A DNA stretch of 48,854 nt from assembly GCA_964648115.1 (NCBI GenBank), contig CAZYME010000019.1:1-48854 (forward strand), written 5' to 3'. Shown piece after piece: positions 25,741-33,881 of this stretch. How positions within the stretch are numbered: position 1 is the stretch's first letter; each line of letters begins with the position of its first letter. The notes under the pieces are model-generated. The model made no database searches and was not told the origin of the DNA. It worked only from the letters and a program-made list of their open reading frames with translations. The DNA comes from CAZYME01 sp964648115. GTDB taxonomy: Bacteria; Pseudomonadota; Gammaproteobacteria; Legionellales; Legionellaceae. The position numbers were made by a program, and so were the translations under genes.

Positions 25741-25824
25741 TGGTTAGAATAAAATTAACGAATTCTTTTCAAATATATGTACATTTTCGGGTGGCGGGGC
25801 GGACAAAACTAATCTAGTATTTAA

Positions 25825-25959
25825 ATTGTAGACAGTGTTCATTGTTCAGCCAACATTGAAGATTTAGGAGGCCAGATTGAGGGTGTGGTGAGCAAGCTTA
25901 GCCAGACTAAGAAGCCAAAAGCACTCCGGAGGCAACCACGTAGCAAACGTCGACTGTAA
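25825..25959 (+). pseudogene. Possible gene remnant with basic C-terminus
   Basis: The frame from 25825 to the TAA at 25957-25959 reads IEDLGGQIEGVVSKLSQTKK followed by PKALRRQPRSKRRL. It has no ATG; a GTG at 25888 would give only 23 residues. The composition is protein-like and ends in a basic tail. I take it as the 3' end of a decayed gene or a very small basic peptide. A strong hairpin follows at 25990-26019. Confidence 0.3.
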
Positions 25960-25989
25960 GCAAGATATCTGTCTATCCCTTTTCTGAAT

Positions 25990-26019
25990 TAAGCGCGCTG
26001 TCTATTAGATAGGCGCTTA
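25990..26019. terminator. Hairpin between def and the 702-residue gene
   Basis: taagcgc (25990-25996) and gcgctta (26013-26019) enclose a second inner stem (tctat/agata), giving a long near-perfect hairpin. There is no T-tract, so its role as terminator is uncertain. Confidence 0.4.
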
Positions 26020-26054
26020 TATTCGTTCCACATAAATACTGAATAATCAATCAT

Positions 26055-26133
26055 GTAGCCCGTATGAAGCGCATCGAAATGCGGGATTCAACACCTCTAC
26101 TCACTCATTTTGTCCCGCCCTATATGGGCTTCA
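26055..26133. repeat. GTAGCCCG repeat (copy 3)
   Basis: gtagcccgtatgaagcgcat with aaatgcgggatt on the left, and tgtcccgccctatatgggct on the right as a degenerate inverted arm. Same family as 21778 and 22606. Confidence 0.55.
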
Positions 26134-26161
26134 TCTCTCCGATCCTTACCTATCCTCAAGT

Positions 26162-26181
26162 ATTAATATTCACTTAATAAA
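26162..26181 (+). promoter_or_regulatory. PmrA box upstream of the 702-residue coiled-coil gene
   Basis: ATTAATATT-ca-CTTAATAAA fits the Legionella/Coxiella PmrA consensus cTTAATatT-N2-cTTAATatT in sequence and in 11-bp period. It lies 47 bp upstream of the ATG at 26229, with AT-rich -10 candidates (TATTAA) near 26192. Function is inferred from the motif. Confidence 0.7.
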
Positions 26182-26228
26182 ACTGTTCTAATATTAATCA
26201 TAAAGGTTTTAATTGCACAGGTACAAAT

Positions 26229-28337
26229 ATGAAAAAACTATTTGAAAGAAAGCCTACAAGTAATACTGAAGATACAATTGTTGACGCACCTCAGAGCAAG
26301 AGTAAGAAAAAGGCACGAGAGGTTGAGATAGCAGTTAGTGTCGACCCCGCTGTCGCTTTAGCTAAAAAGCAAAAAGAGCTTACCCACGCAATAAAAGTAC
26401 AAACAAAGGTGTTCGTGGATTTAGTGAAACAGACTTCTTCTATTACACTTGGTGCAGATGGTTCCAAAGACAAGCTTGTGCAGCAACAATTAAAAATAAT
26501 TGGTGAGAGGAGATCTAAAGCGGATGGGTTGCTAACCGCAAGAGAAACTCTTTTAAATGAGTATAAATTAATTCGCTTTAACTTTGATGTATTGTCCAAA
26601 AAGCAAGAGTTAACTTCAGAAGATAAGACAAAAGCCGCAAAATTACTGAGCTTTTTTGTGCCTACTTTAAAAATTAATCCAGAAAGCCTAACTCAAAAAG
26701 AGATTACGAAATTAGAGAAACTCTCAAGGGATGCACTTAAAATGCATCGTGAGATGAGCCCGTATAGAATGACAGAAACATTAATCAAGAATGATGAGCG
26801 GGATTTGTTGGTATTAACAGCGTCTGTAGCTGAGATGCGTGCTGCAAGTGATTTAGTTACGCAGAGACTTCTAGAGCTCAAACAAAAGGATGATAAACCT
26901 AAACTAGCCAGGCTGGCCGCTCAAGGTGTTGCTGAGCCTGCTGCAGACCTAGCTGGGTTAAAGCAACAATTATCCGTATTGGAAGAAGAGATCAAATTAA
27001 CTACAGCATTTATTAGGCATACTCATAGGGCTACCCCGCAATTTGGTGCTGAGCCTGAGTTTAACCCTTTATGGCAGCTACAGATTCATCATAATGAAAC
27101 ATTCGGTGAAATGATCCCTGTTTTAGAAGCAAGGGCTAGTGATGTTGCTAAACTTACGGATCCTAATGCTTTTCGTGAGCTACCTTTGGAAGGAGACCGT
27201 CTTAGGGCAAATATTGCCAGCGCTCAAAAAACTAAAGCTGAGCTGGAGTTAATAAAAGGGAGACTTGTTGAAAACTTAACTTCTATTAGCCAAGTCGTTG
27301 AGCAGATAGAGAAGGAAAGAAAAGATGCTGCTCAAGAAGCGCATAGTAATTTGAAGCGTTTAGGCGAGGCGTTTCTTCTTAAAATTAAAAAAATGCAGCA
27401 GGTTAGCATATATACACACCAATTTGGCCCTCAAATAACGGATTCAGAGGTAGCAATAAAAAAATTTCTAACCAATGAAATTAAAGCGCTCGAGTCAAGC
27501 AAAGATAGCGTGGAAAATACCTCCAGGAAAGAGGGCGCGTTGACGAGGACTCTACACGCAATTATGGCCCCAGTGTTGAAGTCATTGGTAGCAACGAATA
27601 CGGAGTGTTTTGCAAATAGAGTAGATGATTTACAAAGGCGTCTTGAGCTTTTAAAGGAAGTTAAACAAGCAAGTCTCTCTAAAGTAGAGCAATTTACGAT
27701 CGATGAGTCAATAGCGCTAGAATTGAATCGTCTAAAAAAGGATCCAGAGAATTATATTGCAGATAGGCAATACTGCGATGATCTTATAGTGGTTATGGAG
27801 CAAGTTAAACGGCAAGAAGCGACCGCTAAGATGCTTTTATATAAAATTCAGGCTAGAGAGGCCTCCCCAGAGCGGCGAGCCATTGCTCAGATGTTAGATA
27901 CAATAAGTGCGGAAATAGGCACTCTTGAAACGGCTGATCAGCGTGATCCCAGGGTGCCAATTCTTAAGGGTATGCGTGACGGTTTGCACGCAAATTTAAG
28001 CGATTATTTACACTTAAAAACTGATAGCAGCGCTTTTGTGGTTCAATCATTAAAAACAATAGAACAACAGTGCTCAAAAGAAAATTTAAGTACTCTATCG
28101 CGTCACTCGAGTGGTATTGTCAGCTCGTTTGTTAATTTTGTGCGTGGGCTAGTAGAGCCAATTCACCAACTTATTAAGAAGGTTACTGGCACAACATACT
28201 CTGCGCGTATTTTTGCTCAACCCACTGAAAGTAACGTCGCAGAAGCCGCTGAAGCAGCACATACTGTATTAACTGAATTAGAGCAAAATCTTAGTACAGT
28301 AGAGGCTAGCGATGATATTCATACGCTTCAACGGTGA
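26229..28337 (+). CDS. 702-residue coiled-coil protein, candidate effector
   Basis: There is no signal peptide, and the only hydrophobic stretches are short. It is almost wholly alpha-helical and charged, with heptad runs over about 40-120, 160-260, 300-390 and 440-600. A basic cluster (KSKKKAREVE) lies at about 24-33. The C-terminus is Glu-rich in part (TELEQNLSTVEASDD). No domain is recognised. The size, coiled coils and the PmrA box make a Dot/Icm-type effector the best guess; this is inference. Weak SD (AGGT). Surrounding repeats suggest accessory DNA. Confidence 0.65.
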   Translation: MKKLFERKPTSNTEDTIVDAPQSKSKKKAREVEIAVSVDPAVALAKKQKELTHAIKVQTKVFVDLVKQTSSITLGADGSKDKLVQQQLKIIGERRSKADGLLTARETLLNEYKLIRFNFDVLSKKQELTSEDKTKAAKLLSFFVPTLKINPESLTQKEITKLEKLSRDALKMHREMSPYRMTETLIKNDERDLLVLTASVAEMRAASDLVTQRLLELKQKDDKPKLARLAAQGVAEPAADLAGLKQQLSVLEEEIKLTTAFIRHTHRATPQFGAEPEFNPLWQLQIHHNETFGEMIPVLEARASDVAKLTDPNAFRELPLEGDRLRANIASAQKTKAELELIKGRLVENLTSISQVVEQIEKERKDAAQEAHSNLKRLGEAFLLKIKKMQQVSIYTHQFGPQITDSEVAIKKFLTNEIKALESSKDSVENTSRKEGALTRTLHAIMAPVLKSLVATNTECFANRVDDLQRRLELLKEVKQASLSKVEQFTIDESIALELNRLKKDPENYIADRQYCDDLIVVMEQVKRQEATAKMLLYKIQAREASPERRAIAQMLDTISAEIGTLETADQRDPRVPILKGMRDGLHANLSDYLHLKTDSSAFVVQSLKTIEQQCSKENLSTLSRHSSGIVSSFVNFVRGLVEPIHQLIKKVTGTTYSARIFAQPTESNVAEAAEAAHTVLTELEQNLSTVEASDDIHTLQR

Positions 28338-28415
28338 GGGAACACCTACTTACCCAGAGTTTCGAATAAGAAAAAAATAAAATATACCCAGGCTGGGCCG
28401 TGCGGCCTAATGGCA

Positions 28416-28583
28416 CTACCTTAAGGATAAAACCCTCCAGCCTACGTTCCGCGGCTTGTCCGGGGAATCCAGTTTCATAATAAAAATATCGGATGTAGCA
28501 ACTGGAGAATTTGTAAAAAAAGCAGGGGAATAATTTTTGGATACGTTTGAAAGAATACCCTCTAATTCTTGTATGGATTTCAC
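28416..28583 (-). CDS. Doubtful 55-residue ORF reading into a palindromic repeat
   Basis: GTG start overlapping the stop of the preceding small ORF (GTGA). Its C-terminal third (DSPDKPRNVG) is encoded by the GCGGCTTG palindrome at 28440-28473, in the same frame that gives DPADKPRDVG inside DnaX. It may be a real peptide or a decayed 3' gene end. Low confidence. Confidence 0.2.
   Translation of the reverse strand: MKSIQELEGILSNVSKNYSPAFFTNSPVATSDIFIMKLDSPDKPRNVGWRVLSLR
28440..28473. repeat. GCGGCTTG palindrome, half copy (copy 3)
   Basis: cctacgttccgcggcttgtc with cggggaatccag: one arm of the family, with the second arm lost. Confidence 0.6.
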
Positions 28584-28684
28584 CTTTTTAGTTGTCGTAG
28601 TAACGTAGTTGCTTCTTGTTTGTGAGAAGGCTCAGTGTCAGCTGCTAGCCAGGTACAGTATTTCTCGATAAGGGATTTAATCAC
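28580..28684 (-). CDS. Small ORF coupled to the ABC-2 permease gene
   Basis: 34 codons from a GTG that overlaps the permease stop region (GTGATTAA). The product begins VIKSLIEKYCTWLAADTEPS and ends LLRQLKR, helical and charged. Coupling to the permease supports expression, but the length and the unknown family leave it doubtful. It could also be the N-terminus of a gene broken by the repeat downstream. Confidence 0.3.
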   Translation of the reverse strand: MIKSLIEKYCTWLAADTEPSHKQEATTLLRQLKR

Positions 28685-29450
28685 GTAAACCCACTCCCTT
28701 TTTCAGTAAAATCATGTTGAGAAGGGCCAATAGTATCAAAATCACGCAGATAATACCTATAGCAAGTGTCATATTGATTTCCTGGTGGCCAATCATCGCT
28801 TGCCGTAGGGCATTTACCATGTAAAAAATGGGGTTGAAATAAGACACCTTTTGCCAAAAGGGTGGCAGCATGCTAGTTGCGTAAAAAACGCCTCCTAGGT
28901 AGGTCAAAGGTGCCAATATAAAAGTTGGCACAATGGCAACATCGTCAAATGTGCGTGCTAACATACCATTCGTAAACCCAGCCAGTGAAAATAATGCAGC
29001 AACCAATACAATAATGAGTAGCGTCATTGGAATATGATGGAAATCAACGTCCAAAAAGAAACAGGCGACGATATAAACAAGAATAGCGACTATTACTCCA
29101 CGTAACACGCCGCTTAACGTATAGCCTAAAAGCAATAAGCTGTTATGCATGGGGCTAACCAGCATTTCCTCAATATTTTTTTGAAAGCGCGCGCTAAATA
29201 ATGAAGTAGAAACATTGGAGTATGCATTAGTAATCACAGCCATCATCACTAGTCCCGGCGCGATAAAACTAGCATAACTGGATCCAAGTATAGGGCCGAT
29301 GCGACCACCAATTACTGTGCCAAAAATGAGAAAATATAATATGGTAGTAATCACTGGGGGTAAAAATACCTGGCTGGAAATACGAAACATCCTGACTAGC
29401 TCACGCCGAATGAGTGTGTAAAGAGCGATAATCTGTTGGTTAATCATCAT
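28677..29450 (-). CDS. yadH: ABC-2 type permease (YadH-like)
   Basis: 257 residues with six hydrophobic helices and the ABC-2 signature region (FTNGMLARTFDDVAIVPTFILAPLTYLGGVFY). It forms the membrane part of an exporter with the upstream ATPase, whose gene overlaps its start by 11 bp. YadGH-type exporters are widespread and their substrate is not established. Confidence 0.9.
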   Translation of the reverse strand: MMINQQIIALYTLIRRELVRMFRISSQVFLPPVITTILYFLIFGTVIGGRIGPILGSSYASFIAPGLVMMAVITNAYSNVSTSLFSARFQKNIEEMLVSPMHNSLLLLGYTLSGVLRGVIVAILVYIVACFFLDVDFHHIPMTLLIIVLVAALFSLAGFTNGMLARTFDDVAIVPTFILAPLTYLGGVFYATSMLPPFWQKVSYFNPIFYMVNALRQAMIGHQEINMTLAIGIICVILILLALLNMILLKKGVGLRD

Positions 29451-30354
29451 GATGAATAAGATCCATAAAAAGCTCCTCTAAACGATTGGTCTTGTTGCGC
29501 ATGCTATGTATATGAAGACCGTGTTGGTTAAAAACAGTAAATATTTCATTGAGATTTTGTTGGTTATCAATGCGTAATTCAAACGTATTCGTATCTAATT
29601 TTATCGCAGCAAGTGGTCCTAACTCAGGTAATGTGTCAATGGGCTCCACTGTATTAAAGACAAAGGTTTGATGATGTAGGTTTTGTAACAATTTTTTCAT
29701 CGAAGTATTTTCAATAATATGGCCTTTATCAATGATAGCGATGTTTTTACAAAGCTGTTCTGCTTCCTCCAAGTAGTGTGTGGTCAGAATAATAGTGGTG
29801 CCTTGTTTGTTTGCATGGGTTAGAAAATCCCACATGCTCCGCCGAATTTCGATATCTACACCTGCGGTAGGTTCGTCAAGAATCAATACTTTGGGCTGGT
29901 GAACGAGTGCGCGAGCAATCATCAGCCGGCGTTTCATTCCCCCTGACAAGTGGCGCGCAATCGTGTGCCGTTTTTCCCATAGTCCTAGCTGTTGCAACAA
30001 TGACATTGCTACTGGAGCTGCTTTCTTTCGTGAAATCCCATAATAGCCGGCTTGGCTAAGGAGAATTTGTTCACATGTTTCAAAGATACTAAGATTAATT
30101 TCTTGAGGAACTAGGCCTAGATAAGATTTAGCTATTGCGGGATTTTTATCTAAGTCATAGCCATTGATGCGAATGCTACCCGATGTTTTAGTTAAAAGAG
30201 TGGTAATCAAGCCAATGGTCGTAGATTTACCTGCACCATTAGCGCCAAGCAAAGCGAAAAAATCGCCTGTTTTGACTGTTAGATCAATGTCTTTTAACGC
30301 TTCTACACCATTGCCATAGGTTTTGCGTAATTGATGAATTTCTAAAGCATTCAT
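29440..30354 (-). CDS. yadG: ABC transporter ATPase (YadG-like)
   Basis: 304 residues. Walker A GANGAGKST (about 38-46), the signature LSGGMKRRLMIARALVHQ (about 140), Walker B VLILDEPTAGVD (about 160) and the H-loop TTHYLEEAE are all present. The tail has the ~80-residue C-terminal extension typical of YadG/NodI. ATG at 30354 with AAGG 6 nt upstream is chosen over GTG at 30360. It pairs with the overlapping permease. Confidence 0.92.
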   Translation of the reverse strand: MNALEIHQLRKTYGNGVEALKDIDLTVKTGDFFALLGANGAGKSTTIGLITTLLTKTSGSIRINGYDLDKNPAIAKSYLGLVPQEINLSIFETCEQILLSQAGYYGISRKKAAPVAMSLLQQLGLWEKRHTIARHLSGGMKRRLMIARALVHQPKVLILDEPTAGVDIEIRRSMWDFLTHANKQGTTIILTTHYLEEAEQLCKNIAIIDKGHIIENTSMKKLLQNLHHQTFVFNTVEPIDTLPELGPLAAIKLDTNTFELRIDNQQNLNEIFTVFNQHGLHIHSMRNKTNRLEELFMDLIHHDD

Positions 30355-30368
30355 AGCCACCTTCGGAT

Positions 30369-31046
30369 TTAAATAGTATATAAAATAGATATCCCTAAAT
30401 AATTACTTGATGCATTAGTTGTAAAACGCGTATTCACTGGAGCAGTAGTGTTCATGTTTTGATATGTAGTATAAAAATAGTCAAGACCCACACCAAAGTT
30501 ATTGTTGAACGAAAAATTTACCCCAACTCCAAAGCGCCCACCCCATTTATTTTCACTGTAATTAAAACTCGGTATCACGCCGCTAGCAGCTTGGCTTAGG
30601 CTCAGTGAGCTGTATGTTATGCCTGCGCGGCCATATACAAGCACGTTTTGACTAATTGCATAACCCGGTAGTAGGTCAAGCGTGAGGTAGTCTTGAATCT
30701 TGAGTGTATCGTTAACGCCCGTGTTAGGAAAGGTTAAATCTGGGCGGTTTTTAACCGTTATAGAGCGGCTTGGAAAATAAGTGCCAATTTCGCCACCCCA
30801 GAAAAAAGAGCTAGCTGTGGTGTAGCCGAATCCAGCAAAGATATCCCCAATTGCGTTGGTATCATCGGCATTATTTTTAATTGATAATCCACTGGTTAGG
30901 TTGGTAGTGGTTAGCTCGTATTCATCTGCGGACATACCGATTCCAGCGCCTACATAAAAACCATCGCGTGTGTTGGCCTGCGCGTTTAAGGTGACAGAAA
31001 TTAAAATAGTAATTGTGGTAAGTGCATTCCTTTTTGTATTTTTCAT
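30369..31046 (-). CDS. Outer-membrane beta-barrel protein
   Basis: 225 residues. The signal peptide ends QAN-TRDGFYVG. Alternating-hydrophobicity strands follow (GFYVGAGIGMS, GDIFAGFGYTTASSFFWGGEIG, FGVGLDYFYTTYQN), and the end YLGISILYTI has the aromatic-rich C-terminal strand required for BAM insertion. It is an 8-stranded OmpA-like/OMP_b-brl barrel. Role unknown; porin or adhesin-like. It lies just upstream of the ABC genes with a short spacing. Confidence 0.82.
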   Translation of the reverse strand: MKNTKRNALTTITILISVTLNAQANTRDGFYVGAGIGMSADEYELTTTNLTSGLSIKNNADDTNAIGDIFAGFGYTTASSFFWGGEIGTYFPSRSITVKNRPDLTFPNTGVNDTLKIQDYLTLDLLPGYAISQNVLVYGRAGITYSSLSLSQAASGVIPSFNYSENKWGGRFGVGVNFSFNNNFGVGLDYFYTTYQNMNTTAPVNTRFTTNASSNYLGISILYTI

Positions 31047-31087
31047 TATGTTCTTCCTGAGTATCTAAGATGTACGACATATCCGTA

Positions 31088-31690
31088 TCAACGTATGTGA
31101 AACTCCATGGGACGGATTTTTAACCAAGCAGCAATACTATATCTCGTTTTAAATGCTGTGCACACCTCATGTGGTATGTCGCTGTTGAAACAAATAAATC
31201 GGTTTCCCTGCGGTGTAATCCTAGTGAGGGGTTGGTCGGTTTGATCGTACAATTGGAGCTCTCCACCAAATGCTTGTTGCCAGGCAGGGTTGAGATAATA
31301 AACACAAGAAATACGCCTTTCTTGTGTAGTATTGAATTGATCAACATGTTTTTTGTAAAAATTATTGGGTTGATAAATAGCGAAGTGTGCTTCGTAATCG
31401 ACTAGGCCTAGGAATAGGGTTTGGTTTAAGGTGGCGCTGATTTTTTCAAGCTCTGTGAAATAAGCATTGATTGCAGGGCTTTCTGTTTCGTGATCTAACC
31501 AATGTATTTGATCATTTCGAATGTTTGCAGCCAGGGTTTTATTGTGTTGGTGGCCGATTTTAGCGGGCGTAAAGTTGCCCTCGTCATGTAAGCGTTGAAT
31601 TAAAGAGCATAGCTCGAAGTAATGTGTTTGATCGAGGAAGTCATCAATGACATGAAACCCGTGTTGATATATGTTGTCTTCTATTAGCAT
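31088..31690 (-). CDS. 2OG-Fe(II) oxygenase (prolyl 4-hydroxylase-like)
   Basis: 200 residues. The double-stranded beta-helix has HxD in KKHVDQFN, a distal His in IPHEVCTAF and the 2-oxoglutarate-binding Arg in KTRYSIAAWL. RRISCVYYLNPAW is typical of SM-20/EGL-9-like and bacterial P4H-like proteins. Cytosolic. The substrate is not known; homologs hydroxylate proteins such as EF-Tu in other bacteria, which I cannot test here. Confidence 0.85.
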   Translation of the reverse strand: MLIEDNIYQHGFHVIDDFLDQTHYFELCSLIQRLHDEGNFTPAKIGHQHNKTLAANIRNDQIHWLDHETESPAINAYFTELEKISATLNQTLFLGLVDYEAHFAIYQPNNFYKKHVDQFNTTQERRISCVYYLNPAWQQAFGGELQLYDQTDQPLTRITPQGNRFICFNSDIPHEVCTAFKTRYSIAAWLKIRPMEFHIR

Positions 31691-31698
31691 AGGTTTTT

Positions 31699-32388
31699 TT
31701 AATTACTCGTAAGTGATTTTTGATGGCAACGCCATTCTGGCATAAATTTATCCATGAGCTGATAAAAGCGTGCATTGTGGCTTGCTTCAAGAAGGTGCAC
31801 CATTTCATGCACCAAAACGTATTCAAGGCATATCAGTGGCTTTTTCATCAGGGTTAAATTTAACCAAATGCGATGTGTGCGTATGTTACAAGACCCCCAG
31901 CGCGTTTTCATTATTTTTGTTCCCCATTCAGCAACGTTTACTCCTATGATGGGTTGCCATTTTTTGATTAACTCAGGAACGAGTGATTGCATTTGGGTTT
32001 GATACCATTTTTTAAGTAATACTTGTTTTTCTAACAGTGTTGCATTTGGTTTTGCGCTGAGTAATAGCGCATTATCTTTTAAGAGTATCTGAGGAGAAGG
32101 TGCTTCCAGCAGCGTAAGTGTATAGGCTTGACCCAAAAAATAATGGCGCTCGCCGGTTTGCAGGGTAGGTTCGGATTGTGATGGTAGCGCTTGTAGTCGT
32201 GCTCGTTGTGTATGAAGCCATTCACGTTTTGCTTCAACTTGCTGGTATATGTGTTTTATTGGCAATCTTAAAGGGGCACTAATTTGTATCCGCCCATCAG
32301 GTGGGTAAATACGAAGATGCATGTTTTTTATAGGTTTGCGTATGATTTTGATGGGAATGCCATCAATTTCTATATGATCAGTTATCAT
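31699..32388 (-). CDS. YgjP-type metal-dependent hydrolase (DUF45)
   Basis: 229 residues with the gluzincin core YVLVHEMVHLLEASHNARFYQLM (HEMVH plus a downstream His), a WGSCN motif before it, and an N-terminal beta-rich half (IRKPIKNMHLRIYPPDGRI). DUF45/YgjP family, distantly related to M48 and SprT. The cellular role is not established. Confidence 0.88.
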   Translation of the reverse strand: MITDHIEIDGIPIKIIRKPIKNMHLRIYPPDGRIQISAPLRLPIKHIYQQVEAKREWLHTQRARLQALPSQSEPTLQTGERHYFLGQAYTLTLLEAPSPQILLKDNALLLSAKPNATLLEKQVLLKKWYQTQMQSLVPELIKKWQPIIGVNVAEWGTKIMKTRWGSCNIRTHRIWLNLTLMKKPLICLEYVLVHEMVHLLEASHNARFYQLMDKFMPEWRCHQKSLTSN

Positions 32389-32448
32389 CAGGTGTCTTTA
32401 AGGGTCTTGCAGGGGAAAGCGTTATGATAGCATATAGTTATTACCCCC

Positions 32449-32558
32449 AAAGCTCCTTTTTAAACGAAGCCTGAAAGCTGGCCCGGACGCCTCAGGGGCC
32501 TGTCGCTGCAGGTATCCCGTCGTGCTCGCCCTTGCGCGCCACCCTTCGTTTAAGATCT
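32449..32558. repeat. ~110-bp dispersed element, copy B
   Basis: Matches 25610-25740 over its length, with one internal deletion. Termini ttaaacgaag and cttcgtttaa are inverted. It lies between convergent-free gene ends and codes for nothing convincing. Confidence 0.65.
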
Positions 32559-32582
32559 GTCAAGTAAAAAATTTGTTTTGGA

Positions 32583-32867
32583 CTAACGTCTATTTGGAAG
32601 GCAGGGGCTGTCAACGTACTCGCCATTTACGGTTAAAATCATATTCACATCCGCGCGTTGATAGCGCATGAGTACGTCGTATTCTTCTTGAGTAACGTAG
32701 CCAAATATATTTCCACAGTAAACAAGAGCAGATGCTTGAGGTGAGGGCTTCACATGGAATGGCATATCACACTCCCAGCGAAAGTCGGTTAAATCGCAAT
32801 TAGGATTAGCTAATACTGGGCTAACGGAGAATATAAGAAAGAGGGTAATTAGGCTGATTCTTTTCAT
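32583..32867 (-). CDS. Small secreted protein of unknown function
   Basis: 94 residues from the ATG at 32867 (GGAG 9 nt upstream; the ATG at 32882 is less likely). The signal peptide MKRISLITLFLIFSVSPVLA is followed by a compact domain with four Cys (NPNCDLTDFRWECD, YCGN, SPCLP). The FRWECD and Y-x-Q-R-A-D-V patterns recall small periplasmic proteins of Legionella, but I cannot name a family. Confidence 0.7.
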   Translation of the reverse strand: MKRISLITLFLIFSVSPVLANPNCDLTDFRWECDMPFHVKPSPQASALVYCGNIFGYVTQEEYDVLMRYQRADVNMILTVNGEYVDSPCLPNRR

Positions 32868-33001
32868 GAGCAAAAGCTCCATTTTTTATTGTTATAGAGC
32901 ATATATCGGCAGGTAAGGAAGGTTCTTTAGGGGGTGTTTGCACGCAGCGTTGAGATCGTGCCAGGAATCAAAGCTCTGTCATTAACACGGAGCAAATTAG
33001 A

Positions 33002-33049
33002 TGTAGGTTGGGCCATTGGCCCAACAAGCGCACGAAGTGCCACATTATG
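33002..33049. repeat. TAGGTTGGGCCATTGGCCCAACA repeat overlapping the ogt stop
   Basis: gtaggttgggccattggccc then aacaagcgcacgaagtgcca and cattatg. It is nearly identical to 25548-25593. Its right end supplies the TAA stop codon of ogt (33045-33047). Confidence 0.7.
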
Positions 33050-33515
33050 ACTCATGCTGCAAAAGAGCAAGCTTATAAGGCAAAGCATCTACACAACCCA
33101 TATAACCACCCTGATCGTTTTTACCCACTACCCGATGACAAGGGATAAATAACGTAAGAGGATTTTTTTTACAGGCTTGGCCTATTGCGCGAGGGCTGCT
33201 TTGTAATTTGGTAGCAAGCTCACCATAAGTTACAGTCCGTCCTACAGGTATAACCAGTAATGCATTCCATACTTTTTGTTGATAAGGACTGCCAAGAGGC
33301 TTAAGTGGGAGTTGAAAGCGATGATGGGGATTATGTAAGTAGGCATCTAGCTGTTCAGCAATGAGAGCGCCTAAGTGCACTTGTGTTTCTGCAGGATTTG
33401 ATGTGGAAAGGGCCCCAGTAAAAGCAGCTCGGTAAATATAATGCTCATCGTACTCCACCTCTAGCCAGCCAGCTGGCGTCGTAAAGGTGGATACAATAAG
33501 TTTTACTGGATTCAA
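33045..33515 (-). CDS. ogt: Methylated-DNA-protein-cysteine methyltransferase
   Basis: 156 residues with the active site IPCHRVVGKNDQGGYMG, the winged-helix TVTYGELATKLQSSPRAIG, and a Ogt-like N-domain. It removes O6-alkyl groups from guanine in a suicide reaction on the PCHR Cys. The first codon is a TTG directly abutting the rplS TAA, so it is probably translated by coupling with rplS; no better start exists downstream. Confidence 0.93.
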   Translation of the reverse strand: MNPVKLIVSTFTTPAGWLEVEYDEHYIYRAAFTGALSTSNPAETQVHLGALIAEQLDAYLHNPHHRFQLPLKPLGSPYQQKVWNALLVIPVGRTVTYGELATKLQSSPRAIGQACKKNPLTLFIPCHRVVGKNDQGGYMGCVDALPYKLALLQHES

Positions 33516-33881
33516 TTAGTCGCCTTTTTTACCAGCCAATTTTTCTTTGATACGTGCTGCACGGCCAGCTAAGTTGCGAAGATAGTATAGTTTTGCACGA
33601 CGTACATCACCACGACGTTTAACTGTAATGCTATCAACAACAGGGCTGTAGGTTTGGAAAACACGCTCAACACCGACGTTGTGAGATATTTTACGTACAG
33701 TAAACGCAGAGTTCACGCCACGGTTACGTTTAGCGATAACAATGCCTTCAAATGCTTGCAAACGCTCACGAGCGCCTTCTTTTACTTTAACTTGAACCAA
33801 TACCGTATCACCGGGATTAAATTCAGGGATTTCTTTGCCTAGCATTTGCTCGGCATTAATTTGATCGATGATGTTAGTCAT
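33516..33881 (-). CDS. rplS: 50S ribosomal protein L19
   Basis: 121 residues, typical L19: MTNIIDQINAEQM, PEFNPGDTVLVQVKVKEGAR, RRGDVRRAKLYYLRNLAGRA. Member of the conserved ffh-rpsP-rimM-trmD-rplS cluster. Its start overlaps the trmD stop. Confidence 0.98.
   Translation of the reverse strand: MTNIIDQINAEQMLGKEIPEFNPGDTVLVQVKVKEGARERLQAFEGIVIAKRNRGVNSAFTVRKISHNVGVERVFQTYSPVVDSITVKRRGDVRRAKLYYLRNLAGRAARIKEKLAGKKGD

Noticed and set aside
25553..25747. 64-codon ORF after def
   Set aside because: It runs through two dispersed repeats and is not conserved in the second copy, which has a deletion.
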